Positions 1-9,492 of a DNA stretch of 64,000 nucleotides are shown here, one piece after another. This DNA is from Cladophialophora immunda (Eukaryota; Ascomycota; Eurotiomycetes; Chaetothyriales; Herpotrichiellaceae). Numbering within the stretch: the stretch's first letter is position 1; each line of letters starts with the position of its first letter. The stretch is taken from positions 4,982,485 to 5,046,484 of the forward strand of contig NW_015622542.1 in assembly GCF_000835495.1 (NCBI RefSeq). Direction: 5' to 3'. Under the pieces are notes generated by a model. The model searched no databases and was not told the origin of the DNA. It was given only the letters and a program-made list of their open reading frames with translations. The position numbers and the translations under genes are program-made.

Positions 1-2
1 TG

Positions 3-878
3 ATTTCCATCCGTGGTGGCATGGAGACTTTGGATTCGAACAGACATATCCAGAGGGTGGTAGGATGGGCGGACTTGCTGCAGTCCGCCATGCATGGTAC
101 AAAACTTCGACTTCGCATGCCAGCTGTGGTGGAGGAAGCTTCAGCCGAAGGTCTGATTCCGGACAATGAGAACAAAGAGGAGCAAAAGACGTTGTCAGGC
201 ACTCTCTTGCAGGATCTACCTCAAGGCATAGGCGATATGCTGCGACAGCTCCGCATTTTGTCGTCCTTGAAGACAGTTTTGCTCCAGGATCGCGAACAAC
301 AATTATGCCGGACATTTAGCAACCTGCTCTGGAAACTCGAGTATTCTATACTAGATGTGCCACAGAGACCGGCGAGCGGCGCTGATCACAGTCAAGGGAG
401 TGCCCTCACTCAGGAGAGGCTGATGGGAGATGTGGTGGGCATCGCCACGCTGATATTTTCATATCTGACCCTCCGGGACCTTGCTGCGCCTATTCTCTAC
501 CTCAGGCTGGGTGGTCGGCTGAGAGCGTCTGCATCCGCAATGATAACGCCTCGGCAAAGACCACAAAAGCACATTGAATTATCGGAAACCGAGGGTCAGC
601 TCCTTGGTGATCAGTTTCTGGGCGACAGCCAGCTCGCTGTTCTCCTGTGGTCGTTTTATCTTGGCTGGCGTGGCTCCCAAAAGGACGTCAAGAACCGGAC
701 ATGGTTTGCTGATCAAGTTGCGCAGCTTTGCTGGAGGCACGGAATCTTATCGTACGAGTCAATCAAGGGGAAGATCCAGAGCGTAATTCCCCAAGCGCGT
801 ACGTTGTTGGAGATTCAAGAGGACTTCTGGGACGAGGTAGAAGAAGTCATATGGTCGGAGATGATCTCTCTGCACTAG
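3..878 (+). CDS. Fungal transcription factor-like protein, C-terminal part (5' end outside window)
   Basis: The reading frame is open from base 3 (ISIRGGMETLDSN...) to the stop at 876-878, so the gene begins upstream and the Met at 21 is internal. The phrase RGGMETLDSN followed by a helical stretch with VVGWADLLQSA resembles the 'RGG...LG...L...V.W.D' block of the fungal-specific transcription factor domain (Fungal_trans_2 type) found C-terminal to Zn2Cys6 DNA-binding domains. The tail (about residues 200-291) has the usual WFADQVAQLC / L.S..SIKG pattern of that family. The Zn cluster is not in the window, so DNA binding is inferred. A regulatory role for neighbouring genes cannot be judged from this fragment. 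It resembles the partial gene at the right edge in general type only. Confidence 0.6.
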   Translation: MSIRGGMETLDSNRHIQRVVGWADLLQSAMHGTKLRLRMPAVVEEASAEGLIPDNENKEEQKTLSGTLLQDLPQGIGDMLRQLRILSSLKTVLLQDREQQLCRTFSNLLWKLEYSILDVPQRPASGADHSQGSALTQERLMGDVVGIATLIFSYLTLRDLAAPILYLRLGGRLRASASAMITPRQRPQKHIELSETEGQLLGDQFLGDSQLAVLLWSFYLGWRGSQKDVKNRTWFADQVAQLCWRHGILSYESIKGKIQSVIPQARTLLEIQEDFWDEVEEVIWSEMISLH

Positions 879-1162
879 GACCATGAGAACACTCGATTTG
901 TATATCAAGGATTGTGCCACAATATTACTTCGGGGGACTAGAAGCGTTCTAAAGTGAATCTTTAACTACTGAGCAAAGTGTTCAGACTTTGTCAGCACTT
1001 TATGCGCCCCTCCCCACACATCGCGCACCACCGTCTCCTCGCTCCACCCTTGGGGATTCATCGCGTCCATCGGTCGCGTGGTGGAATAGTGTCCAACTCG
1101 AATCCCAACCTGATTTAATCACCTCATATTGTAGCCTTTTTCTTTTGCCCCTCCCGTTCACA

Positions 1163-2973
1163 ATGGCCCGAGGAAGACAACAGCCTGCCGAGCAGTCCGA
1201 CTTTGAAAAGCAACGCCTAGCAAATATCGCCGAGCGCGACGCCCTCCTCAAAAAGTTAACCCAAGAGGCGCAGCAAGCGGGCCTCTATTCCAAACCGCCA
1301 TCGGCCGGCACGCAACATGGCCAAAAGCGAGCCTCGAAGCCCAAGGGCCCACCTGCGAAGCGGGTGAAGAAGGAGCCCGTGGAAGTTCTGCCTCGTCGCA
1401 CCTCCTCACGGCTGGCGGGGCTACAAGCAGACAGCGAAGTGGCGAAGCACAAAGCAGAGGTGGAATATGAACAGCAAAAGGAGGTCGAGAGGCAGAAGAG
1501 ACAGCGCGTCACCGGCGACCTCAACTTCGCGGCGGCCGACGGAGCGAGTCTGATCGGGACAGATGTGATCCTCAAGGGCGTCGCCAAACCGTACGAGCGC
1601 ACCTTTGACGAACAAGATATCCGGGAGACGACGGACAAGGACCTCAAGGCGCTCAGGGAGAGGATGAGCGGGCTGGGCCTGTGGGATCAATGGGAGCCGA
1701 ACCGCATCAAGATCACGCCGGAGAGGATATACAGCATGGCGTTTCACCCGACAACTTCGAAACCCATTGTCTTCGCGGGCGACAAGTTCGGGTCCCTGGG
1801 GATCGTGGACGCGTCGCAGCGACCAGACACGGCCGTCAAGGAGGAAGACGCAGGCGACGAGGACGAGGATGAGGAAGAGACACGCCCTGATCCTCAAATC
1901 ACGCATATAAAACCCCATACCCGCACCATAACCGCGATGCACAGTCACCCGTCCAAGCCGCAGACACTCTACACGTCCTCGTACGACTCTTCGATCCGGG
2001 CGACGGACCTCTCCAAATCCGTCGCCGTGGAGGTATACGGCCCCTCCAGTCGCGAAGACGACGAACCCATCTCGGGCGTAGACATGTCCGCCACCGATCC
2101 GCACACATTGTATTTTACGACTTTGAACGGCGCCTTCGGACGGCACGACACGCGCCAGCCGCCGTCTGCGTGCGAGTTGTTCCAGCTCTCCGAGAAGAAG
2201 ATCGGCGGGTTCAGCTTGCACCCGCTGCTCCCGCACTACGTGGCCACGGCGTCCCTGGACCGCTACATGCGGCTGTGGGATCTGCGCAAAATCACCAAGA
2301 AGTTGCCCACGCTGGTGGGCGAGCATGAATCGAGACTGAGTGTGAGCCACGCGGCGTTCAATACAGCCGGGCAGGTGGCGACCACTAGTTACGACGACAC
2401 GATCAAGATCCACTCATTTGGCGTCGGTAAGCATGCCAAAAAGGGGACGCAGGCGCTGGAGAGCATGAGTTCCTGGGCGGCAGGCTTTCATCTGGACGAA
2501 GAGGCAATGAAGCCGGAGGTCGTGGTGAGGCATAATAACCAGACGTGAGTTTTGCGATCTCTTAGACACGAACCTTGCTCCGTGCGGGCAATGGCAGTGA
2601 CAGACTGACTTTATGCTTAACCCTACAGCGGCCGATGGACCACCATCCTCAAACCGCGGTGGCAGACTTATCCCGAAGACAACATCCAGAAGCTGGTCGT
2701 AGGCAACATGAATCGGTAAGGACGTCCTCACCCTGGCACTTCTGCCGCTTTCCTTTCCCATTGAATTTTCTCCTCCAGGCTGGAACTCGTCCTTTGGATT
2801 TCTTTTCTAACAACTCTCCTAGATTTGTCGACGTCTATGCCGCCAATGGGGACCAGCTCGCCCAACTTGGAGGCGAAGGCATCACTGCTGTTCCGGCCGT
2901 AGCTGTCTTCCACCCTTCCAAGGACTGGATTGCCGGAGGCACCTCGAGCGGGAAACTGTGTTTGTGGATGTAG
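1163..2973 (+). CDS. cmr1: DNA damage-binding protein Cmr1 (WD40 repeat)
   Basis: Three exons, 1163-2544, 2629-2715 and 2823-2973, encode 539 residues. The introns are 84 and 107 bases with gtgagt/acag and gtaagg/ctag borders, and the total is an exact codon multiple. The start ATG lies in cacaATGGCC; the frame is open upstream but without another ATG. The N-terminus is charged and Lys-rich with [10 protein letters not shown] (about residues 77-86), and a beta-propeller follows. The last exon holds [25 protein letters not shown] and the terminal [12 protein letters not shown], the signature end of Cmr1/WDR76 proteins. In yeast Cmr1 binds chromatin and histone-linked complexes and relocates on replication stress; the same role is inferred here. 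An acidic loop (about residues 233-245) interrupts the propeller. Confidence 0.93.
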
Positions 2974-4571
2974 ATACTGGTATCTAACGATGGGCCACGT
3001 CCGGAGTACCATGGACTGACTCGCACGTAGATCCTTTCCAAGGGGGATGACTTGTACTCGGTCTTTCATCGGGCTTCTTCCTCTTTCATTTCCTTTCTGT
3101 TATCCCCAGTTGCTGTCGTACAACAGACCAACTGGCCCAGATCGCGGTGAACCACAGTCTCACAACACTTTCCGGCCCCTGGCACAACAACCCAAGGCTA
3201 TGTGACCAGCCTTGTCCCTGTGGAATTTACGACGATGAAGCAGCAGTGCAAATAATCGGGAATGTGCTGTGACATTGTCCAGGACGGAACGATCCACAAC
3301 GGAGGGAAAAAGGAGGGTAAATTGACTTGCTCGACTTTGATCTGTTGCATCAGGCTGTGTTTCCTACCTCCAGATCGTCTCCTCAATCTCATCCAAGGTT
3401 CCCCCTTTTTACCTTACCTGGGACGACTCAACCGATCTCAACTCTTGAACCAGTCTGAAGACCTTGGTCGTGTGTATGGACGGGAGAGGTTTGTTGTGCG
3501 GTTCTGGCGTCACGTCTTGGGGCACTTTGTTGGGTTAACGCATTGGACAACTTCCAGAATGGTTCGGGTGATTTCTTTTGGTTTCGTTTGGTTCAGGAGC
3601 AGCCCGACCGATCTTGACGCTAGTCGATGGCGTCACTCGGCGGCTTTATGTGGTGACTGCGTGACCGCGGGTGTGTCAGTGTTCCGACGATGCAAGAAGC
3701 CGCTGATCCGTCAATGTTGTTGAAACTTGTGGGAGGGACAGGAGACAGTCGGATTGTCTGTCTCAGCAGGTTCTAAGACAGGTGTGAGTGACAATGGCAC
3801 GGATCTGAAAGGAACGCCTCACCACATTTTGACGAACCTGCGCTCATTATTCAGAGGACGAGGGTAAGCTGAGGGTGGTGGGCCTCTCTCCATACCCACC
3901 AAACTTGTACAGAGGCTTGAGAGGTACCGAGTCCCTCTCAAGACCAATCCGCGTGCTCTCACCTCATAGTTGGCGAGGGTGTCTTAGTTGGCGAGCCCAA
4001 TCTCGGGTGGCCGTTGAGTGCGACCATCTGCTGTGTCCAATACCGATATGAGCCAAGGACCTAACGAGGTGTTTGTGGCAAATCTAGGTTAGCAAAGTTC
4101 ATCCAGCAGGCAAATCTGGACGGCCCAAGCCTTCTCAAGCCTCCCAAGTCTGGCCTCCGGTGTCTTCAATGGTGGTGAGTGGCGTCAGCTGTGACTTTGC
4201 GCAGTCTGCACCTGTTGGCAGGACTAAGCGTTATTATTTGTAGGGCGGGATTCCCCTGCAGCGGACCTGCATCCATCCTCCCATCCATCCTCTCGTTGCC
4301 CGGTGCCGCCAATTCAATCGTCCCAGTCCGTTGGAGACCACAACAACAAATACACGGGGGGTTTGGTCGTTGAAGGCGTTGGGTTCGCTCGTTACTCGAC
4401 GTCTTTTCTATTCCATGCGCAGAGTCGGATCCTCTCGTCGTCGTCGGGTCACACGGCACTAGAGTTGCGACAACTCGATCTTCCCATCCCGCCCTAATCC
4501 GTGCTCAAGAATTCTCCTTCACCAGCCTGCTTCTGCTTCGTCTTGAAGTCAACTCTCATCAAACAGAAGCC
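2974..4571. other. Intergenic, about 1.6 kb, no gene seen
   Basis: This lies between the Cmr1 stop and the membrane protein start. Open frames of up to about 150 codons occur, but they lack ATG starts in good context, splice signals or family resemblance. The right end (4440-4571) is presumably the 5' leader and promoter of the next gene. Confidence 0.6.
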
Positions 4572-5384
4572 ATGGCTCCCACTCACCGCTACGATCTTGT
4601 CAAAGACCAAGACCAGGACGATGTCAAGGACGAGCCCCAGCAGCCAACACCACCCACCTCTGTATCGTGGTGGAAGATTCTGCTCGGCATCCTCTGTCTT
4701 CTGGCCAGTGCTGGTGTAGGCGCGACGCTCGCCATTGTGCTTGGTCCCTTTCCCAAGGAGTCCAGCGCCGCCGCCGCCGCCGGCAGCAGTGCAGCACCCG
4801 CTATCATCAGCGCATCCAGCACCACCTCATCCGCTGCAGACCTCCCACTTCCCACGAGACCCGTCGATTCTGTGGAGGAGAAAGTCGAGGACGGTGACGT
4901 TCTGGACGGCCAGATCCTCGAGTGCGGATACAGCCCCGAGGAAGCGCGCGCCAATGGCTGTGTGTACGACGTGATGATGCAGGACTGGGTCCCAGAACCC
5001 TGCTACGACGCCGTGCTGACGGAACGGTACCTGGCCCAGGGAAACTGGACGTGGTACGCCGACGCCGAGGGCAAAGTGATCCTCTCAGATGAGGAAATGC
5101 GCAAGGGCGAACACGGCTCGGCCTGGATGTCGTCGAGCTACCACCAAGCGCACTGCATCTTCTCGTGGGACAAGACCGTCCGTGCCCTGCGCAACAACCG
5201 ACCAATCAGCCAGGAACTGTTGTCCTACGACCACGTCCTTCACTGCAGCCACCAGACCCTGAATGGCGTCGAGGTGGATGACAGCATTGGCGTACGCGCA
5301 CCCACGAATTATGCCAAGTGTGCGCTGTATGATACCTGGAAGTACAATTGGATCCCAGACAGACATTCTTCCACCACAGATTAA
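4572..5384 (+). CDS. Single-pass membrane protein with two HxxHC motifs (UstYa-like layout)
   Basis: Intronless, 270 residues. A charged N-terminal tail (1-35) is followed by one membrane segment (about 37-62, WWKILLGILCLLASAGVGATLAIVLG), an Ala/Ser/Thr-rich stalk (about 63-100) and a compact extracytoplasmic domain. The domain opens with ECGYSPEEARANGCVYD, PCYDAVLTERYLA and WTWYAD, and then shows YHQAHC and, about 30 residues on, YDHVLHC. Two HxxHC motifs behind one membrane segment is the layout of the DUF3328/UstYa oxidase-like family, but the flanking residues (FSW and SHQTL rather than LDxLR) are not typical. A relative of that fold, or a separate fungal family with a metal-binding HxxHC pair, is inferred. 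No biosynthetic core gene is adjacent. It converges with the kinase gene at 5766. Confidence 0.7.
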   Translation: MAPTHRYDLVKDQDQDDVKDEPQQPTPPTSVSWWKILLGILCLLASAGVGATLAIVLGPFPKESSAAAAAGSSAAPAIISASSTTSSAADLPLPTRPVDSVEEKVEDGDVLDGQILECGYSPEEARANGCVYDVMMQDWVPEPCYDAVLTERYLAQGNWTWYADAEGKVILSDEEMRKGEHGSAWMSSSYHQAHCIFSWDKTVRALRNNRPISQELLSYDHVLHCSHQTLNGVEVDDSIGVRAPTNYAKCALYDTWKYNWIPDRHSSTTD

Positions 5385-5765
5385 TTTGTTTTGATATATA
5401 TACCAATCTTGCGAAGCGTTTTATGGCAGAATTACAATTTCAGACCTTTTACCGCAGAATTTCCCGCCGCTTCATTTTCTTTTGTTGTCATGTCCCCTGA
5501 GGGCGGAAATCCCTAGAGAACACTTGGTGGCATTCATGCACCGTTCGAGGTGCAAGTGCCCGCCTTTTCCCTTGAAAGTCTTTCCAGATCGCGGCTTTTG
5601 GAGTGAATAGCCGTCCGGTCGCACATCTAGTGGGTGGGTATATTCTGTTCCGTTCGCCATCTTGTTGTTTTGCGCGCTTTTTCCTCCCGCCAGAAAAAAA
5701 CAAAAAACAAAAAACAAAAAACAAAAACAAAAGCACCAGACCCCACCGCTGTGTATACAACTCAA
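5385..5765. other. Convergent intergenic region with A-rich repeat
   Basis: This is the 3' flank shared by the HxxHC membrane protein (plus) and the kinase (minus). Apart from the A-rich tract at 5694-5732 nothing stands out. Confidence 0.6.
5694..5732 (+). repeat. A-rich tandem repeat, (A4-7 C)n
   Basis: A run of A blocks of 7, 6, 6, 6, 5 and 4 bases separated by single C residues. It lies about 30 bases beyond the kinase stop codon and could be a simple-sequence tract in the 3' UTR or an old retroposon tail; no element body is visible next to it. Confidence 0.85.
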
Positions 5766-7454
5766 TCACGACTCTTCAAACAGGTCATACAGCCCCATAG
5801 TCTGCGCATCATCAAGTTCCAGTCCTAGGCTGGCCGCCACGTCCTGCCTCAATTTGGCCGTCCCGCGCCGCGGATCTGGCGCCACCGCGCACCTCAGGAA
5901 CGAGACGCCCCGGCGCACCAAGCTCGTCACGACGCTGCATTGAGGGCCGCTTCCCGGGTCACCAGCACCAGCATCAGCACCAGCATCAGCCAGCGACGAT
6001 TGAGCATTCTGGGCGCAGGACGGGCACGCGGGATCCGCGCAGATCCAGGTCTTCCAGAAGGCGCAGTTGATCAACTCCGCGCCGTGCAAGAGGTACGCGG
6101 ACCGGAGGACGCGATCATCGTCATCACTATCACCATCCCTAACAAACCTCCTGGTTTGAGCAGGCTTGTACTGGGATATGAAGCCTTCTATGATGGCGTT
6201 GACGGCCGATAGGTGGCCCCTGGCGTACCCTGGCGGGTGTGTATGAGCAGCGACGCGCAACAGCTCGAGGTGGGCGAGGAACTGGCTCACGTCGCCGTTG
6301 ACGCCGCGCCCGCTGATGCTCGCGAATTCCCAGTCGATGATGCCCACGCCGACGTCCACATCATCCACATCCGTGTCCACATTTGGTTCACCGGTCGCGA
6401 CCCCTAGGTCGACTAACACCGCGCCAGTCCAACAATCGCCGAGGACGACGCATTGTTCCTCCAGAGGAGTCGGGCGGAGAAAGTCTGCCTCTACCGCTGC
6501 GAAGAGGGTCTCGGCTTCTGCTTCGTTGAGGAGAGAAGGGAACTTGAGCAGGTGGGCTCGGATCGGCTTGATGACGTGGTCGTGAATGGCAGTCTTCATC
6601 TCTGGCAGCGACGGGAATGTATCTCGCGGTCGTTGCTGCTGACCGTCACCTTGGGTGTGGAGTGCTCCAAGGACAGAATGGACGCTGCTGGGTCTGTGCA
6701 AGCATGCAAAGAACGTGCCCAACTTCTCGCCTATCCTTCGATACCTCGCGATCTCGTGAGCGTCAAGCGTATGGCCAAGGCAAGGGGATGACGGCGGCGG
6801 CTGCCACGCTGTAGCTGCGCCCGCCGCGTCCGGCGTAAACCCACCCAGCTCGATGAAGACTTTCGAGAGGTCGGGCAGTGGTCCCAAGTCGGAGAGGACG
6901 AGGACGTGGTCGGTCGGATCGTGAAGGAGCAGTCTGGGAACCGTGACTCCCGACGCCGCCGCTACATGATGCAGCACTCCTATGGTCGAGAGTGACAGAC
7001 TGCTTGATCCGTCCTCTCCCCCAACCTGAGTGCCAGGGAGAAATAACGCCAACGACGCTGCTTCGACTTCCTGCGACCGCAACATGGTTAAATCCGCAGA
7101 CCGTAGACTTTGCCATGCGCACGCGCGCCATTCATTAGGTAGATATGTACCTACCTGACGGCCCTGCGACATGGGCGCACTCTCGCCCACGCCGGCAATA
7201 AACGGCGGCGCATGCTTCAAGACCAGCGACCCATAGCCCGGGAACCTGCCTTGCCCGCAATCTAACCCGGCAGCACTGCCTCTCGACCCCAACGTCGCCG
7301 ACGGGGTCTTAGCTGGTGCTGTGCTCATGGGACTCGCAAAGCGCGCTTTGCTCGCCCGGGCAGTCACGTTGACCACCCCGCCAGCGAGTTTCTCCACGCG
7401 GTAGACGTACGCGGGATCGAGACGGCGTAGGTACGCGGCGAAATCAAAGTCCAT
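5766..7454 (-). CDS. Aminoglycoside-phosphotransferase-fold kinase (methylthioribose kinase-like)
   Basis: Start ATG at 7452-7454 (MDFDFAAYLRRLDP). The preferred model has two exons, complement(7155-7454) and complement(5766-7070), 534 residues. The 84-base intron (cag|gtaggt ... tcgcag|gaa) is in frame and has no stop, but removing it joins SQGRQ to EVEAASLALF, which fits the usual 'RQ.EA.AL' helix. Motifs are LVLSDLGPLPDL (hinge-like), GDCWTGAVLV (catalytic-loop equivalent of HGDxxxxN, with His replaced) and GIIDWEFAS (metal-binding IDxE). The family phosphorylates small hydroxylated substrates; many fungal members are annotated as MTR-kinase-like without proof. The substrate is unknown here. 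Asp/Val-rich inserts (around the VDTDVDDVDVGVG segment) are unusual. Confidence 0.75.
   Translation of the reverse strand: MDFDFAAYLRRLDPAYVYRVEKLAGGVVNVTARASKARFASPMSTAPAKTPSATLGSRGSAAGLDCGQGRFPGYGSLVLKHAPPFIAGVGESAPMSQGRQVGTYLPNEWRACAWQSLRSADLTMLRSQEVEAASLALFLPGTQVGGEDGSSSLSLSTIGVLHHVAAASGVTVPRLLLHDPTDHVLVLSDLGPLPDLSKVFIELGGFTPDAAGAATAWQPPPSSPCLGHTLDAHEIARYRRIGEKLGTFFACLHRPSSVHSVLGALHTQGDGQQQRPRDTFPSLPEMKTAIHDHVIKPIRAHLLKFPSLLNEAEAETLFAAVEADFLRPTPLEEQCVVLGDCWTGAVLVDLGVATGEPNVDTDVDDVDVGVGIIDWEFASISGRGVNGDVSQFLAHLELLRVAAHTHPPGYARGHLSAVNAIIEGFISQYKPAQTRRFVRDGDSDDDDRVLRSAYLLHGAELINCAFWKTWICADPACPSCAQNAQSSLADAGADAGAGDPGSGPQCSVVTSLVRRGVSFLRCAVAPDPRRGTAKLRQDVAASLGLELDDAQTMGLYDLFEES
7071..7154 (-). 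other. In-frame 84-base intron of the kinase gene
   Basis: The donor is cag|gtaggt, the acceptor tcgcag|gaa, and there is a tttaacc-type branch site. The length is a multiple of three without a stop, so retention would insert 28 residues. Confidence 0.7.
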
Positions 7455-7755
7455 GGATTCCGGGGTTTCGTTTTTTTCTTCTCCGAATGGGGAGAGTAAA
7501 CGGAGACGAGAAACCGAGGGATGGTTGAAGAGGAGGAGGAGGTAAACAGTGAGAATGAAGAAGAGGAACAATGACGAGGAGGAGTGGCTTCCCTCTTAGA
7601 TTTCGTGGGAATTTTGGGAATGAATACGAAGGGTTGACCCTGCTGGCTCTTGATCTTTCTGGTGTACATAGCAGAAAAAGGAGCCTGCGCAACACGTATT
7701 ACTCCATCCTCTACACAACCCGAGACCGAAGACGCCTCCCAACACAACGGTTCGG

Positions 7756-8925
7756 TCAAAACTCCATCTCGTAGTCCAAATCGCCCGGCCTGTCCATGAC
7801 TTCGAAGGGGGCGTCCTGCATATCCAAATCCACCATGTCGTGCGGACCACCAATGATGATGTCCCGATTCGCTCCCTCCAACGAGCCTTGCAGCCTCCCG
7901 ATCTCCCGCTCCGCCATGCGTCCAGCCTCCTCGAGCGCGCGGAGGACACTTCCCAGCATCTCCTCCAGCTTCAGGTCCCGGAGCACCTTCTCGTACCGCC
8001 TCATCTTGGCCGGGTCCCATTCCTCCTCGACCCGGTCGGGGCCGCGGAAGGAGTCCTCGGGCCGCAACTCGACGTCCTTCCACTTGTTGCGGAACTCCTT
8101 GGCCACCCCGATGTACTCTCTGACGGGGCCGGTGCCGAGGATCGCGTGGAGCGGGGTCGCCGGGTGGTCGAGGGCGGCGAGCACGTTGGCGTGGAAGCGG
8201 TGCGCCGCGCCCTGGAAGGACAGCGAGTCGCCGATGATGGGTTGCGAGGCTGCTATCCCACTACCACCACCCACTCGTGCCTTTAAGGAAGCCGTACCAC
8301 CACCACCATCATCATCCTCCGTCCTCGTCGAAGCTGCTGCTGCCACCGCGGAAGCGGTGATCACAATCCCCCAAACGCCGAGGAGGCAGACAAGTCCCCG
8401 CTCCAGCAGGGCGTAGAACTCGTAGAAGTCGATCTTGAACTGCCGTTCCGCGTCGACCGGGTCGATGATCAAGTCGTACGGTCCCAGCGTCGCCCGAGGC
8501 CCCGCGGCCCATTCTGCATCAAGAACCCCGTTCGGTTGCGCGTGGCTATTGGAGCTGCCGTGGTGCCGCTGGCTCTGGTGCTCTTGGGCCAGACTGAGCG
8601 CGCGATGGGACCAGTGCGTCAGACTGTTGGCTTTCCAGGCCAGGCGCCGAAACAGCCTGCGGAAACGCTGCAGTTCAGCCTGTCGCGCGAGATATCTTCG
8701 TTGCGTAAAGCTGGCTGGTTTCGACGACGGCGCGGAAGTCGGTAAGAGTGGTTGCGATGGTGGTGGTAGTGGGTGTTGTTGCGGCGGTTGCAATGAGCTC
8801 AATGAGGCTTTATCCAGGGCACGGGGCGAGGCCGCTCTTCGCGTCCAGGCCGGGATCTGCGTTTCTCGCTCGCGACGTACATCGGGACTCGCCCACTTCG
8901 AAGCTGTCAGGTCGAGATTCTGCAT
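7756..8925 (-). CDS. Conserved fungal protein of unknown function
   Basis: Intronless, 389 residues; ATG at 8923-8925. I do not recognise a named family. The N-terminal third is Pro/Gln/Ser-rich with a basic helix (RRYLARQAELQRFRRLFRRL, about 78-97). The core begins at YDLIIDPVDAERQFKIDFYEFYALLERGLVCLLGVWGIVI, an amphipathic helix followed by a hydrophobic one, and continues with FHANVLAALDHPATPLHAILG and EYIGVAKEFRNKWKDVELR. The tail has a coiled-coil-like helix and an acidic end (DLDMQDAPFEVMDRPGDLDYEMEF). The helix pattern is that of a small all-alpha domain; HEPN-like folds came to mind but the diagnostic residues are absent. A Gly/Ala/Ser-rich insert splits the core. It sits head-to-tail behind the kinase gene, about 300 bases apart. 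Confidence 0.75.
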   Translation of the reverse strand: MQNLDLTASKWASPDVRRERETQIPAWTRRAASPRALDKASLSSLQPPQQHPLPPPSQPLLPTSAPSSKPASFTQRRYLARQAELQRFRRLFRRLAWKANSLTHWSHRALSLAQEHQSQRHHGSSNSHAQPNGVLDAEWAAGPRATLGPYDLIIDPVDAERQFKIDFYEFYALLERGLVCLLGVWGIVITASAVAAAASTRTEDDDGGGGTASLKARVGGGSGIAASQPIIGDSLSFQGAAHRFHANVLAALDHPATPLHAILGTGPVREYIGVAKEFRNKWKDVELRPEDSFRGPDRVEEEWDPAKMRRYEKVLRDLKLEEMLGSVLRALEEAGRMAEREIGRLQGSLEGANRDIIIGGPHDMVDLDMQDAPFEVMDRPGDLDYEMEF

Positions 8926-9492
8926 GGCGTTCCAAGGTGGCTGCGGGAGAGGAAATCATGTTCCATCATTTGGTCAAGAGGACACTGTTTCACCGTGGCT
9001 CTAGAAGTGGCGGGGGATGGACCGATGCCTCAACTTCACGCTCTCTTTCTGTATCGCCGACAAAAGAGAGCAAAGAGGGGCATAGTCTGACGAGAAATAG
9101 TACAGAGACATGATTCACTATTGACTCAACGGTAGTTATAAGGTAATTTATTCTGTCCTTGGGCATAATAGCATCCTTATCCTTATTAACAATATTAGCT
9201 CTTTTTGATCTGGCAGCCACCTCGTCGCTATCCAGAGTAAGCATCTTTCTAGGTCAGACTGTGCTGCTTATTTCTTGCAGCGGTTACCCTCCTGCCAATA
9301 TTAAGATGAAGATTGGAATGGGTGTATTAACGTAGTGCGCATCCATCATTGACTGCATAAAGCCTGATTCCAGTCGTCCAATCGCCGTGTCAACAGGAGC
9401 GTATGCCATAACCCGATGCCAACAACATTCGTGTGCTACCGATCCCATACCAATGAATAGAGCCCGTTCCCCCAATCAATTGATGTGCTGAT
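8926..9492. other. Intergenic, 570 bases
   Basis: This is the upstream region of the unknown gene (minus) and the 3' flank of the LMBD1 gene (minus). It is AT-richer around 9110-9240. No gene is seen. Confidence 0.6.
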
